NCBI GenBank assembly: GCA_017619835.1
Contig: JAFZRN010000033.1
Coordinates: forward strand, 124,001-188,000
DNA length: 64,000 nucleotides
Reading direction: 5' to 3'
Source of the DNA: Eubacterium sp.
Lineage (GTDB): Bacteria > Bacillota > Clostridia > Lachnospirales > Lachnospiraceae
In this document: positions 1 to 8,926 of the stretch, in pieces
Numbering within the stretch: position 1 is the first letter of the stretch
How the letters are laid out: each line of letters opens with the position of its first letter
Notes under the pieces: model-generated
Databases searched by the model: none
What the model was told of the DNA's origin: nothing
The model's input: the letters and a program-made list of their open reading frames with translations, nothing else
Program-made: the position numbers and the translations under genes

Positions 1-607
1 TTCCCAGAGCATCACAGTTATCCTCTACCAGCCATAGTCCATGCTCTGTACAGAATTCTTTAACAGCTTTAATGTCAAAAGGATTTCCGAGTGTATGAGC
101 TATCATAACAGCCTTAGTCCTTGGACTAAGTGCTTCTTCAAGAAGTGATATATCGATATTGTATTCGGGAAGAGTCACGTCCAGAAAAACAGGAATAGCA
201 CCATACTGGATTATAGGTGCTATCGTCGTAGGAAATCCCGCGGCAACAGTTATAACCTCATCTCCCTTTTTTACCTGTCTATCACCTAACAGAGGAGATG
301 TAAGTGCCATAAATGCAAGAAGATTTGCAGAAGATCCACTGTTAACAAGACTTACGAATCTCACTCCAAGCCACTCAGCAAAGCTCTTTTCAAATTCATC
401 AGTAAACCGTCCTGATGTAAGCCAGAAATCAAGAGTTGCATCAGTGAGTGCCATCATCTCCTTTTCATCATAAACACGGGATGCATATGATATTCTGTCT
501 CCTGGATTATATGATTTTTCTATTTCAGGCTTTTTAAACTCATTATAGTATTCGGCAACCAGAGATTTTATCTCTTCACGCGCCTCAAGTTCATCAGACC
601 ATCTCAT
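1..607 (-). CDS. rfbH: CDP-4-keto-6-deoxyglucose 3-dehydrase, 5' part only
   Basis: Only the first 202 residues lie in the window; the gene continues past the left edge. Read from ATG at 605-607 it shows the aminotransferase-like fold of the RfbH/AscC/DdhC (E1) family, with NSGSSANLL near residue 93 and VEDNCDALG at the very edge. Known for the family: a PLP enzyme with a [2Fe-2S] cluster that removes the C-3 hydroxyl of CDP-4-keto-6-deoxyglucose, yielding CDP-3,6-dideoxy sugars, with a separate reductase partner. The active-site histidine and cluster cysteines are outside the window. The start overlaps the end of rfbG by 14 nt, so the two are probably translationally coupled. The call is firm because rfbF and rfbG lie directly upstream. 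Confidence 0.9.
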   Translation of the reverse strand, partial: MRWSDELEAREEIKSLVAEYYNEFKKPEIEKSYNPGDRISYASRVYDEKEMMALTDATLDFWLTSGRFTDEFEKSFAEWLGVRFVSLVNSGSSANLLAFMALTSPLLGDRQVKKGDEVITVAAGFPTTIAPIIQYGAIPVFLDVTLPEYNIDISLLEEALSPRTKAVMIAHTLGNPFDIKAVKEFCTEHGLWLVEDNCDALG

Positions 608-1685
608 TTATCTCTTTCTCCATTTCTTCACGGATTTCGGCAGATGAAGTACTCTTCGCCTTTTCAAACTGCACTACCATTCTTACAGCTTTTTCAATGT
701 TCCATGACGGTTCCCAGCTAAATGTCTCCTTAAGCTTATCGCAGTTCAGTTTGAGGAATGTAGCTTCATGAGGACCTCCATCGGATCTTTCTTCCCATGA
801 GGCCCCTTCACCCCAGGCTTTACAGAATAAGTCTACAAGCTTTCCGGTTTCTATGCAGTCTGTATCATCAGGTCCGACATTATAATAACCGGCTTTACTC
901 TTATCCTCATACTGCTCCATTGCAATCATAAGATAAGCTCTTAATGGTTCAAGCACATGCTGATAAGGTCTTATAGAATACGGGCTCCTTACTATTATCG
1001 TTTCACCTTTTTCAGCAGCTCTGACACAGTCGGGTATAATACGATCTATAGCATAATCACCTCCGCCGATTACGTTTCCGGCGCGGGCTGTTGATACTGC
1101 AATACCCTTTTCATTAAAGAATGATCTTATATAACTGTGAGTGACAAGTTCGGAACATGACTTGGAATTCGAATACGGATCATAACCATCTAATTGTTCA
1201 TCCTCACGGAAACCTTCCGGACGATCAATGTCATCATTAAGATATACCTTATCGGTTGTCACATTAAGAAAACTCTTCACAGTATCAGATAATCTTACTG
1301 CTTCACATATGTTGACCGTTCCCATCACATTTGTCTCATATGTATATGCGGGATATTTATACGACTCGCGAACAATCGGCTGTGCAGCTAGATGGAGCAC
1401 AATATCAGGCTTAGCGTCCAGCAATGTTGCAACAAGCTTCTCTCTGTCACGCACGTCTCCGATGATATGAGCAATATCTCTGCTGGTTTCAGACATCTCA
1501 AAAAGACTGGGATCAGTCGGTGGTTCCAGCGAATAGCCTGTCACATCTGCTCCCATCAATAGAAGCATACGGGTGAGCCAGGTTCCCTTAAAACCGGTGT
1601 GTCCGGTTATGAAAACACGTTTTCCGTTATAAAACTCTCTAAGATTACTCATATTACTTATAGAAAAATGATCCTTCCTCTTCAT
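594..1685 (-). CDS. rfbG: CDP-glucose 4,6-dehydratase
   Basis: Extended short-chain dehydratase, 363 aa from the first ATG. The NAD-binding motif TGHTGFKG is at residues 27-34, TTDKVY at 143-148 and the catalytic YSNSK (Tyr171, Lys175) follows. It converts CDP-glucose to CDP-4-keto-6-deoxyglucose, the substrate for RfbH. The start is ambiguous. ATG at 1685 overlaps rfbF by 32 nt and has AGAAGG upstream. ATG at 1652 starts one base after the rfbF stop, gives the usual N-terminus before the Rossmann motif, but its AGGAAGG lies about 18 nt away. It is part of rfbF-rfbG-rfbH. TGHTGFKG and the neighbours separate it from dTDP-glucose dehydratases. Confidence 0.95.
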   Translation of the reverse strand: MKRKDHFSISNMSNLREFYNGKRVFITGHTGFKGTWLTRMLLLMGADVTGYSLEPPTDPSLFEMSETSRDIAHIIGDVRDREKLVATLLDAKPDIVLHLAAQPIVRESYKYPAYTYETNVMGTVNICEAVRLSDTVKSFLNVTTDKVYLNDDIDRPEGFREDEQLDGYDPYSNSKSCSELVTHSYIRSFFNEKGIAVSTARAGNVIGGGDYAIDRIIPDCVRAAEKGETIIVRSPYSIRPYQHVLEPLRAYLMIAMEQYEDKSKAGYYNVGPDDTDCIETGKLVDLFCKAWGEGASWEERSDGGPHEATFLKLNCDKLKETFSWEPSWNIEKAVRMVVQFEKAKSTSSAEIREEMEKEINEMV

Positions 1686-2481
1686 TTTGGCCGGCCTTCT
1701 GGTGCTTATCCCATTTCATCCATGGAGCACTGCCTTCTTCGATTATTTCGTTCAGTCTGTCCATTTCACGCTTAGTATCCATACATTGCCAGAAACCATC
1801 AAATTCATATGCCACCAACTGTCCTTCAGATGCAAGAGACCTCATTGGTCCCTGTTCAAAAACGGTAGTATCATCCTCGAGATAATCAAAAATCTTTGGT
1901 TCAAGGACCATGTAGCCACCGTTTATTCTGGCGCCATCTGAATCTTCTTTTTCTCTGAAGCTGCTTATAGTCTTATCTTCTTCAATATCAAGAATACCAA
2001 ACCTCTGTCCAAGCTCTACTGCTGTTATAGTAGCAGTTTTCCCATGTGATTTATGAAAATCATAAAGCTTCTGCATATTAATATCACATACACCATCACC
2101 ATATGTAAGCATAAAGGTTTCATCACCCACATACTTACGTATACGTTTGATTCGTCCTCCGGTCATGGTGTCGAGACCAGTATCGACAATGGTAACCTTC
2201 CATGGTTCTGCAACGTTATTATGGATCGTCATTTCATTATCATTGGCAAAATCAAATGTAATATCCGAATTATGCAGATAATAATTTGCAAAGTATTCTT
2301 TTATAACATGCTGCTTATAACCGGCACATATAACGAATTCGTTGAATCCATAATAAGAATACTCCTTCATGATATGCCACAGGATTGGTTTACCACCTAT
2401 CTCGATCATCGGCTTTGGTCTAAGATGACTTTCTTCACTTATTCTAGTGCCGTAACCTCCGGCCAATACTACTACTTTCAT
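1654..2481 (-). CDS. rfbF: Glucose-1-phosphate cytidylyltransferase
   Basis: 275 aa, normal length for RfbF. The N-terminus carries the nucleotidyltransferase signature LAGGYGTR (residues 6-13) and RPKPM (21-25), followed by GGKPILWHI. Further in, TYGDGVCDI supplies the metal-binding Asp region. It makes CDP-glucose from CTP and glucose-1-phosphate, the entry point of the CDP-3,6-dideoxyhexose pathway. AAGGGG lies 5-6 nt before the ATG. The gene follows ispC with a 9-nt gap and leads straight into rfbG, so all four genes are probably on one transcript. RmlA-type thymidylyltransferases lack this pattern and are longer. Confidence 0.95.
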   Translation of the reverse strand: MKVVVLAGGYGTRISEESHLRPKPMIEIGGKPILWHIMKEYSYYGFNEFVICAGYKQHVIKEYFANYYLHNSDITFDFANDNEMTIHNNVAEPWKVTIVDTGLDTMTGGRIKRIRKYVGDETFMLTYGDGVCDINMQKLYDFHKSHGKTATITAVELGQRFGILDIEEDKTISSFREKEDSDGARINGGYMVLEPKIFDYLEDDTTVFEQGPMRSLASEGQLVAYEFDGFWQCMDTKREMDRLNEIIEEGSAPWMKWDKHQKAGQNEEEGSFFYK

Positions 2482-2490
2482 AATATCCCC

Positions 2491-3669
2491 TTATAGATTA
2501 TATTTTCTTTCCAAAAACTCCTTTGTCCAATCACGGGCTTCAAGAATATCCCGAAGACTGGCGTCCTGCGTTACCGAATGAACATACATGGCAAATTCTA
2601 TCATGTCATATATTTCAAGGAACTTAATCTTTCCGGCAAGAAACGCAGCCACAGCCACTTCATTAGCCTCGTTCATAACTGTTGGCATGGTTCCACCAAT
2701 TCGACTGGCTTTATGAGCTAGTGAAACTCCTCTGAATGTATCAAAATCAGGTTTTTCAAATTCAATTCCACTTATCTTTGTAAAATCAAGTCTTCTGCCC
2801 GAAAGATATCTTCGTTCCGGATAATAAAATGCATACTGAATCGGGAGTCTCATATCCGGAGTACCAAGCTGCGCTATAACTGCTCCGTCATCATATTCTA
2901 CAGCCGAATGAATTATGCTCTGTGGCTGAATCAGTACTTCAATATCATCAATAGCAGTATCAAAAAGCCAATGTGCCTCAATCATCTCAAGTCCTTTATT
3001 GATCATAGTGGCACTATCGATAGTAATCTTGGGTCCCATAGACCAATTAGGATGATTCAATGCCTGTTCAACTGTAACATTTGAAAGTTCTGCTTTTGTA
3101 CATCCTCTGAACGGACCACCTGAAGCAGTGAGAAGAATTCTGGATACCTTATTCTCGACAGTAAAACTATCATCACTAAAGAAATGTCTGTTACCCTGAA
3201 GACATTGGAATATTGCTGAATGTTCACTATCAACAGGAAGTATCTTTATGTTCTTTTCTCTGGCAGCCTTCATAACAAGATGCCCGGCAGTAACAAGAGT
3301 TTCCTTATTGGCTAGAGCAATATCCTTTCCTGCCTCAATCGCGGCAAGTGTCGGTTCCACCCCTATCATGCCGACTATTGCTGTTAGAACCATATCTGCC
3401 GAAGGCTCTGTCGCCACCTCACAAAGTCCTTTCATTCCGGAGACAACCTCAACGTCCATATCAACAAGTCTGAGTCTCAGGTCATGTGCATATTCCTCAG
3501 TAGATACAGCAACTATTCTAGGTTTAAATTCTCTTGTCTGTTTTTCAAGTAGCTCGACATTGGTCCCACAGGATAGAGCAACAACATTCAGGTCACTATT
3601 ATCTCTCACAATGCTTAGTGCCTGAGTACCTATGGACCCCGTAGAACCAATAATAGATAGATTTTTCAT
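2491..3669 (-). CDS. ispC: 1-deoxy-D-xylulose 5-phosphate reductoisomerase
   Basis: Second enzyme of the MEP isoprenoid pathway: NADPH-dependent rearrangement and reduction of DXP to MEP. From the ATG at 3669 it is 392 aa, with GSTGSIG near residue 8, LANKE, the metal and substrate motif PVDSEHSAIFQCL, LTASGGPF and HPNWSMG followed by IDSATMINKGLE; all are canonical, so it should be active. An in-frame GTG at 3690 would add seven residues but has no good ribosome site. In Firmicutes ispC normally follows cdsA directly; here about 20 kb of glycan genes lie between cdsA and ispC, and rfbF follows 9 nt downstream. Its product feeds undecaprenyl phosphate, the glycan carrier, through UppS. Confidence 0.97.
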   Translation of the reverse strand: MKNLSIIGSTGSIGTQALSIVRDNSDLNVVALSCGTNVELLEKQTREFKPRIVAVSTEEYAHDLRLRLVDMDVEVVSGMKGLCEVATEPSADMVLTAIVGMIGVEPTLAAIEAGKDIALANKETLVTAGHLVMKAAREKNIKILPVDSEHSAIFQCLQGNRHFFSDDSFTVENKVSRILLTASGGPFRGCTKAELSNVTVEQALNHPNWSMGPKITIDSATMINKGLEMIEAHWLFDTAIDDIEVLIQPQSIIHSAVEYDDGAVIAQLGTPDMRLPIQYAFYYPERRYLSGRRLDFTKISGIEFEKPDFDTFRGVSLAHKASRIGGTMPTVMNEANEVAVAAFLAGKIKFLEIYDMIEFAMYVHSVTQDASLRDILEARDWTKEFLERKYNL

Positions 3670-3701
3670 AACTTTTACATAACCTTTCACTATATATATT
3701 T

Positions 3702-3752
3702 ATAATCTGCTTTATTTTTCATCATACCCCCTTATTCAATTATGCAGATTAT
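3702..3752. repeat. 9-bp inverted repeat between MBOAT gene and ispC
   Basis: ATAATCTGC (3702-3710) is matched by GCAGATTAT (3744-3752), which begins at the stop codon of the MBOAT gene. The 33-nt spacer is AT-rich and there is no clear U-run. It could be a hairpin at the end of the upstream transcript, a protein site, or a scar at a junction between glycan genes and ispC. Confidence 0.5.
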
Positions 3753-5146
3753 TAAAATCGAAAATATAAAAACGGACTATATCCACTTCCTATCATACAT
3801 GTAATAGACAAAATAAACAACAACATGATTGCAATGCTTTTGATAATTTCATACTTCTTTCCTTTTAACGTGATCAATTTATATATAGGAGCTGAAAATA
3901 GTATTCCTACCAATATGATCATAAAGAATTCAGCATTAAAATAATAAAGAAATCGATTGAGATCATTACCATATGGGACAAACAGATGAATAATATATCT
4001 GCCGGCATTATAAATCGAATCCGCTCTAAAAAATACCCAGCCTATCATAACGACTAATATAGTATAACTCCATTTAACAGCTGAAGGGAGTTTTTTTATC
4101 AGATCTTTCAAAACACTGTTTTCAAGTATAATAAAAATAGCGTAATATAATCCCCAGACCACAAAAGTGGTGGCAGCACCATGCCAAAGGCCAGTAAGGA
4201 AAAATACTATCAACAGATTAATACATTTTCTTGTATTTCCTTTTCTGTTTCCGCCTAACGGAATATATACATAGTCCTTAAACCATGAACTTAATGATAT
4301 ATGCCATCTTCTCCAGAATTCTTTAATAGATTTAGAAATATATGGATAATTAAAATTCTCAGGGAAATCAAATCCAAACATTTTCCCCAATCCGATTGCC
4401 ATATCAGAATATCCGCTAAAATCGTAATATATCTGAAGGGTATATGAGATCATACCTGCCCAGTTTCCCAATAAAGATGGATACTCAGCCGAAAAAACAG
4501 AATCAACAAAAGGTGCCAGCCTGTCTGCTATCAGAATTTTCTTCGAGAAACCAATTGAAAACCTCTGAACTCCTTCAAAAAACGAATCCCAGTTTATGAC
4601 TCTGTTATGTATATATTTCTCTATCTCATTATAGCGAACTATAGGTCCTGCGATCAGCTGCGGAAAAAATGAAATATACAGTCCTAAATCCAATATGTTT
4701 TTCTGGCTCTTTACATTTCCCCTGTATACTTCGATAACATATGATAGTATCTGAAACGTAAAAAATGAAATTCCGATTGGTAATTTTATATCTATATTGC
4801 CGTATTTCCCAATACCTATAGAGTTAAGAATATCTATACTAAAATTCAGATACTTAAAAACAAATAGTATTGAAAGATTATAAATGACACATATAATGAG
4901 CAGAACTCTGGATTGAAGATCACTCTTTTTATGACTTATCGTTAATCCAAAACAATAATTCACAAATATTGATAATAACATCAATATAACAAATTTGGGT
5001 TCTCCCCACGAATAAAAAATCAGTGAAAATACCAACAATATAATATTCTGTATTTTTATATTTTTAAATATTCTGTCTGCCAGAAAATATAACACTATGA
5101 GAATCGGCAAAAACAAAAACAAAAAAATAGATGAAGCAAAAATCAT
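3752..5146 (-). CDS. MBOAT membrane O-acyltransferase, AlgI-like
   Basis: 464 aa, strongly hydrophobic, with about ten predicted membrane segments. The MBOAT hallmark FWRRWHISLSSWF precedes KDYVYIPLGGNR, and the catalytic-histidine segment GLWHGAATTFVVWG lies near residue 325. Family members such as AlgI, PatA and DltB pass an acyl group across the membrane to an extracytoplasmic acceptor. The start ATG overlaps the stop of the AlgX-like gene (ATGA), with GGAGG 9 nt upstream, so the two are translationally coupled and likely form a glycan O-acetylation pair. No D-alanine (dlt) genes are present, so teichoic acid alanylation is unlikely. Base composition is very AT-rich compared with the housekeeping genes. 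Confidence 0.9.
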   Translation of the reverse strand: MIFASSIFLFLFLPILIVLYFLADRIFKNIKIQNIILLVFSLIFYSWGEPKFVILMLLSIFVNYCFGLTISHKKSDLQSRVLLIICVIYNLSILFVFKYLNFSIDILNSIGIGKYGNIDIKLPIGISFFTFQILSYVIEVYRGNVKSQKNILDLGLYISFFPQLIAGPIVRYNEIEKYIHNRVINWDSFFEGVQRFSIGFSKKILIADRLAPFVDSVFSAEYPSLLGNWAGMISYTLQIYYDFSGYSDMAIGLGKMFGFDFPENFNYPYISKSIKEFWRRWHISLSSWFKDYVYIPLGGNRKGNTRKCINLLIVFFLTGLWHGAATTFVVWGLYYAIFIILENSVLKDLIKKLPSAVKWSYTILVVMIGWVFFRADSIYNAGRYIIHLFVPYGNDLNRFLYYFNAEFFMIILVGILFSAPIYKLITLKGKKYEIIKSIAIMLLFILSITCMIGSGYSPFLYFRF

Positions 5147-6735
5147 TGTCTTGTTCCTCCGACATAAACTAATTCTAATGCCAAGTATCTATTATCATCG
5201 TTATACCCTAAAAGGTAAGGATTAAACTGTTTGCTGCTATACACTTCAACTAAACATCTATCATTAATCTCATAATCATCTGCATCAATGGATATTATAC
5301 CACTCCATGCATTTTCAAATATGTTTTCATAACACCTTTTTCCATTTACGAATATTGTAACGGTTTCTGGTTCTTTATTTTCCAAAAACAGAAATCCCGG
5401 TACTGATAATTCAATATCCAGACCATTTTTAGTCACCTGCTTATCTAATGAAACAGAAAAGTAATCTTGTGTCCAGGCAAAATCCCCTTCATCATAGTAA
5501 ACACCTTGTATGGCATCCTGCATTTCATAATCATAGTTTCTGCAGTCAACCTTTTCTACTATCGGATAAACAATATCATCAGGTTTGTAATCATCCAAAA
5601 AACTGTTGAGATGATCAACAAAACCACAGGAATATGTGGTCAGTTCAGATTCAGTAGTTTCAATTACAATAATATCTATGGAATCTAAGATTGACTTGAA
5701 ATTCAGATCATCCCATACTCCATCAAAAACATACTGATTATAGATATAGTCTGTTATGTATTCATCCCTGCATACATAATAATGATAATCATACGGGTAT
5801 AATTCTATAACATCATTTATTAACCCTTCTCCAAATGATGTTCCCTGAATCAGAAAATTCAAACTGTCATACTGTTCCCTGTTTATGTCTCTTTCAGTAT
5901 TATATTGATAATATGTGATTTTATCAGCCTTATTCCATACATTTAGTAATCTATAAACATCTGAATCTCTCCAGAATGCTTTATCACTGGATACCACATC
6001 TTTTAATACAATATTCCTGTATTGTTTATCGGCAATATCAGACAGATCCTTAATGATCAAAGAACTCTCATACTGTTCATAAGGTCTTGACCAATGAATT
6101 CCGGTCGAATAAAAAGCAGGATATTCCAGATCATTTTTCTCATCCCTGCATATTCTGTAAGGAACATCCGTCTTCGATATTCTATCTTGAAAATAATCCA
6201 CCGGTTTTACGGATTGTTCACTTGATATATTAATATACTTATCCGGAATGTCCTTTCGATCAAAATCAGCTTTACTTGGAGAAACATATACATATAAAAA
6301 CTTATTATACTTTTTCAGATTTTCATCTAACCTCTCAAGCTTAGCTATATATTCATCCATTTCATCTCTATTGGACTTAAACTGCATATCTTTAGAATCA
6401 TTGATAACTAATTCATTATCAATGTATTCTGTTTCGAATATATTTTTATTCTTTCCAATAGGTCTGTTTCCAAGATTAAAAAGATTATATCTTATGGTAG
6501 AATAGTTTCTGACATATAAACCTCTTGGTTTAACATTCTGATCTACCCATTTGGTAAACCCTTCCTGAAAAGAGCCATCAAGATATGTCTGAATTGATAA
6601 ATGCGGAATTTCCGCTATATCATCATAGCCCCATAGTCTTACATCATAACTTGCTTTATTCATTTTTGACAAAATAAACAATATTCCCGAAGAAAAGATT
6701 ATCATTAGAAAAATAGAACAAACTACTTTTTTCAA
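5143..6735 (-). CDS. AlgJ/AlgX-like (SGNH/DHHW-type) extracytoplasmic acetyltransferase partner
   Basis: 530 aa with one N-terminal signal anchor (residues 5-23) followed by a long soluble part, so most of it should be outside the membrane. The pattern STGIHWSRPYEQY matches the catalytic H-W region of AlgX/AlgJ-like proteins, and a serine-containing QGTSFGEG segment near residue 295 looks like the nucleophile block. The C-terminal 120 residues resemble a beta-rich carbohydrate-binding module (seen only as alternating hydrophobic pattern). Overlap by 4 nt with the MBOAT gene fits a two-part acetylation system in which MBOAT exports the acyl group and this protein attaches it to glycan. Substrate unknown. 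Confidence 0.75.
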   Translation of the reverse strand: MKKVVCSIFLMIIFSSGILFILSKMNKASYDVRLWGYDDIAEIPHLSIQTYLDGSFQEGFTKWVDQNVKPRGLYVRNYSTIRYNLFNLGNRPIGKNKNIFETEYIDNELVINDSKDMQFKSNRDEMDEYIAKLERLDENLKKYNKFLYVYVSPSKADFDRKDIPDKYINISSEQSVKPVDYFQDRISKTDVPYRICRDEKNDLEYPAFYSTGIHWSRPYEQYESSLIIKDLSDIADKQYRNIVLKDVVSSDKAFWRDSDVYRLLNVWNKADKITYYQYNTERDINREQYDSLNFLIQGTSFGEGLINDVIELYPYDYHYYVCRDEYITDYIYNQYVFDGVWDDLNFKSILDSIDIIVIETTESELTTYSCGFVDHLNSFLDDYKPDDIVYPIVEKVDCRNYDYEMQDAIQGVYYDEGDFAWTQDYFSVSLDKQVTKNGLDIELSVPGFLFLENKEPETVTIFVNGKRCYENIFENAWSGIISIDADDYEINDRCLVEVYSSKQFNPYLLGYNDDNRYLALELVYVGGTRQ

Positions 6736-6755
6736 TGTTTTTCTTCCTTTCCGTC

Positions 6756-7949
6756 TTAGTAGCTATTCCAGCTAAAGATTGATTTCAGTTTTCTCGCCTG
6801 ATCTAAAGGTAATTTTATAACATTTATGCTTTTAAAAGAGATATCTGGCGCATCATCATTTAATTCTGTCAGCCTGTAATCAACACTAAGCTCTTTCAAT
6901 AATCTGTTTAGCAAAATCATTATAGTTTTATCATCTGATTCTTTTAAAGATTTTGTTAAGTCATCAAGGAACATAATATCAGCCATATTCTTTCTATATT
7001 TCTCAATTATATCCAGGATTCCAATATAATCATCCGGCTCTTTATTATCTTTAATATAAAAAGACAACAACGATACAAAATCTTCTTTGGGGATAATCTG
7101 TAAACCCGTTCCCACATCTCTGGAATTATCATTTATCCCATTACAATAATCACATGTACTTAAATATTTTAAATCTAAAAATTTTATCCATTTTTCACGT
7201 AATTCATTTATGGAAGAATCCCTGACATTAATATATTCAGAACTATCAGGCGTGGGGTAATCCGCAGTATAATATGCCGCCATTTCTCTTGAACACCAAA
7301 AAATCAGGCCGTCCCCATTTATGCTCAGGCAGTCTTTCATCGGGCAGCCTATAAATAATTCCTCCAATTCTTTCGGAGTACTGTTCTTCTTATTGTTTAT
7401 CCCCACATCTTTCCATTGCTGAAATGAAAGATCTTCACATTTTATACTTTTTTCTTTTATCAGACTAATGAGCTTTTTACGGGTCGGAGTTACGTATTCA
7501 GGATATCCGCTCACTCTTACCATCACCTTTTTATCCTTCAGCAGATCAAGCATTTCTTCATCAGGAATAATGGAACCGTTTGTAGTCAGTATTACATTTT
7601 TTATCTTAGGATTATCTATGCAGTATTTTGTTATGGTTTTTAAATCTTTGTATAGAAAAACCTCTCCCCCAATTAATAACACTTCCTCAATAATGTCAAC
7701 TGCTTCTAATAATTTATTCAGATCTTCAATAACCTGTTCTTTATTGTATACCAATGCTTTTCTGAATGGTATTAAATCCGCACAGTGGCGGCAATTTAAA
7801 TTACACCCGGAGGTCAGCATTATTCCCAAGTGATAAATAGTACCGTTTTTCATCTTTCTACAAGCATTATATCTTGAAAAATGTCTTCTCCACACCAAAA
7901 CAGGTTTAGGCACTATCTTTCTGATTTTTTGTATAAAAGCTGAATTCAT
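6756..7949 (-). CDS. Radical SAM protein with SPASM-like cysteines
   Basis: 397 aa. The radical SAM cluster motif is clear: Cys49, Cys53 and Cys56 in SGCNLNCRHC, followed by a GGEVFLY segment that replaces the usual GGEP. C-terminal cysteines (GCPMKDC, FWCSRE, STCDYCNG) suggest extra iron-sulfur clusters of the SPASM/twitch kind. Such proteins modify peptides or small molecules; a few act on sugars or aminoglycosides. No precursor peptide is visible nearby, and its setting between the 3-acylamino-sugar cassette and the acetylation pair favours a role in glycan modification or in making a glycan substituent. Substrate not predictable. It is distinct from the radical SAM gene at 20349..21425. 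Confidence 0.85.
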   Translation of the reverse strand: MNSAFIQKIRKIVPKPVLVWRRHFSRYNACRKMKNGTIYHLGIMLTSGCNLNCRHCADLIPFRKALVYNKEQVIEDLNKLLEAVDIIEEVLLIGGEVFLYKDLKTITKYCIDNPKIKNVILTTNGSIIPDEEMLDLLKDKKVMVRVSGYPEYVTPTRKKLISLIKEKSIKCEDLSFQQWKDVGINNKKNSTPKELEELFIGCPMKDCLSINGDGLIFWCSREMAAYYTADYPTPDSSEYINVRDSSINELREKWIKFLDLKYLSTCDYCNGINDNSRDVGTGLQIIPKEDFVSLLSFYIKDNKEPDDYIGILDIIEKYRKNMADIMFLDDLTKSLKESDDKTIMILLNRLLKELSVDYRLTELNDDAPDISFKSINVIKLPLDQARKLKSIFSWNSY

Positions 7950-7982
7950 TTATTTACCTCAACCATTTCAGCATAATTCTGA

Positions 7983-8900
7983 TCAATTACTATGAATAAA
8001 CTTTCGAAATTCATTATAATCTCTGATATAATCACCTTCGTCATAATAATCGGAAGCTGCTACACAGAGCACGGAATCTTTTTGAATCCATAACATCTCT
8101 CTCCACGTAGGTTTATCTATAATAACACCAACTGATGGATCAGATAATTCAATCTCTTCTCTTCCATTTTCATTTTCCAAAACCAGCTGTATTCTTCCAT
8201 AAGGGCAGAACAGAATCTGTTTAAGCGTTTTATGAGCATGAAATCCTCTTCTTATTCCCTCGGGAACCTTCGAAATATAATATACTCGCTTTATAACAAA
8301 ATCTATATCCTGATTTTCTTCAAAGAATGATAATTCTCCTGCATCTACAGTCGAAATAGTTTTAATCCTGATCACTTTGCATCCAACCACAGATTCCCTG
8401 ATATTGATATCATCACCTTTTAACGCCGAATACCACTTAAGATTATCAACACCTTTATATCTATTCAATAAATCATCAGGAACATCAACCACTTCATGAA
8501 AATAGTATTTGTCAAAAAAACGAATAGCTCTCTTATTAGAAGTATCAACACACCAATAAACACATTCGAGACCTATTGTTTCAAAAGCATATTTTAATAT
8601 TTCTTTCATACCAAACCATGCATACCCTCTGTGCATAGCTATCTCGCGAACCACTATAGACAATTCCGCCGAATCATTAAATATATGATTCATACACACA
8701 GACCCCATGTATTCATTTTCATCTGATGAAATTGCAAAATGCACACTGTCAGAATCATCATAATGTGAGATAATATAGTCATATAACTCAGCGTCATTTA
8801 ATTGCTGAAAAAAATGAGTATATACAGATGAAATATCCTCATTATTTATCCACGATTTTATATTCTCTAAATCACGAGTTTCAAGTTTTCTTAAATGCAT
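7983..8900 (-). CDS. GNAT acetyltransferase fused to FdtA-type sugar 3,4-ketoisomerase
   Basis: 305 aa with two domains. Residues 1-150 are a GNAT fold (HLRKLETRDLENI start, YMGSVCMNHI, ending in NKRAIRFFDKYYF). Residues 165-303 are a cupin of the FdtA/QdtA/WxcM-C family, with RRGFHAHKTLKQI carrying the catalytic histidines and DKPTWREMLWIQ and YYDEGDYIRDY near the end. FdtA enzymes convert dTDP-4-keto-6-deoxyglucose to the 3-keto isomer before transamination. In WxcM the fused acetyltransferase is normally a left-handed helix type; here it is GNAT. The neighbours FdtB-like aminotransferase and hexapeptide acyltransferase complete a 3-acylamino-3,6-dideoxyhexose route. The dTDP substrate is inferred from family. 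Confidence 0.85.
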   Translation of the reverse strand: MHLRKLETRDLENIKSWINNEDISSVYTHFFQQLNDAELYDYIISHYDDSDSVHFAISSDENEYMGSVCMNHIFNDSAELSIVVREIAMHRGYAWFGMKEILKYAFETIGLECVYWCVDTSNKRAIRFFDKYYFHEVVDVPDDLLNRYKGVDNLKWYSALKGDDINIRESVVGCKVIRIKTISTVDAGELSFFEENQDIDFVIKRVYYISKVPEGIRRGFHAHKTLKQILFCPYGRIQLVLENENGREEIELSDPSVGVIIDKPTWREMLWIQKDSVLCVAASDYYDEGDYIRDYNEFRKFIHSN

Positions 8901-8926
8901 ATACTGTACCCTTAAAACTAAAAAAA

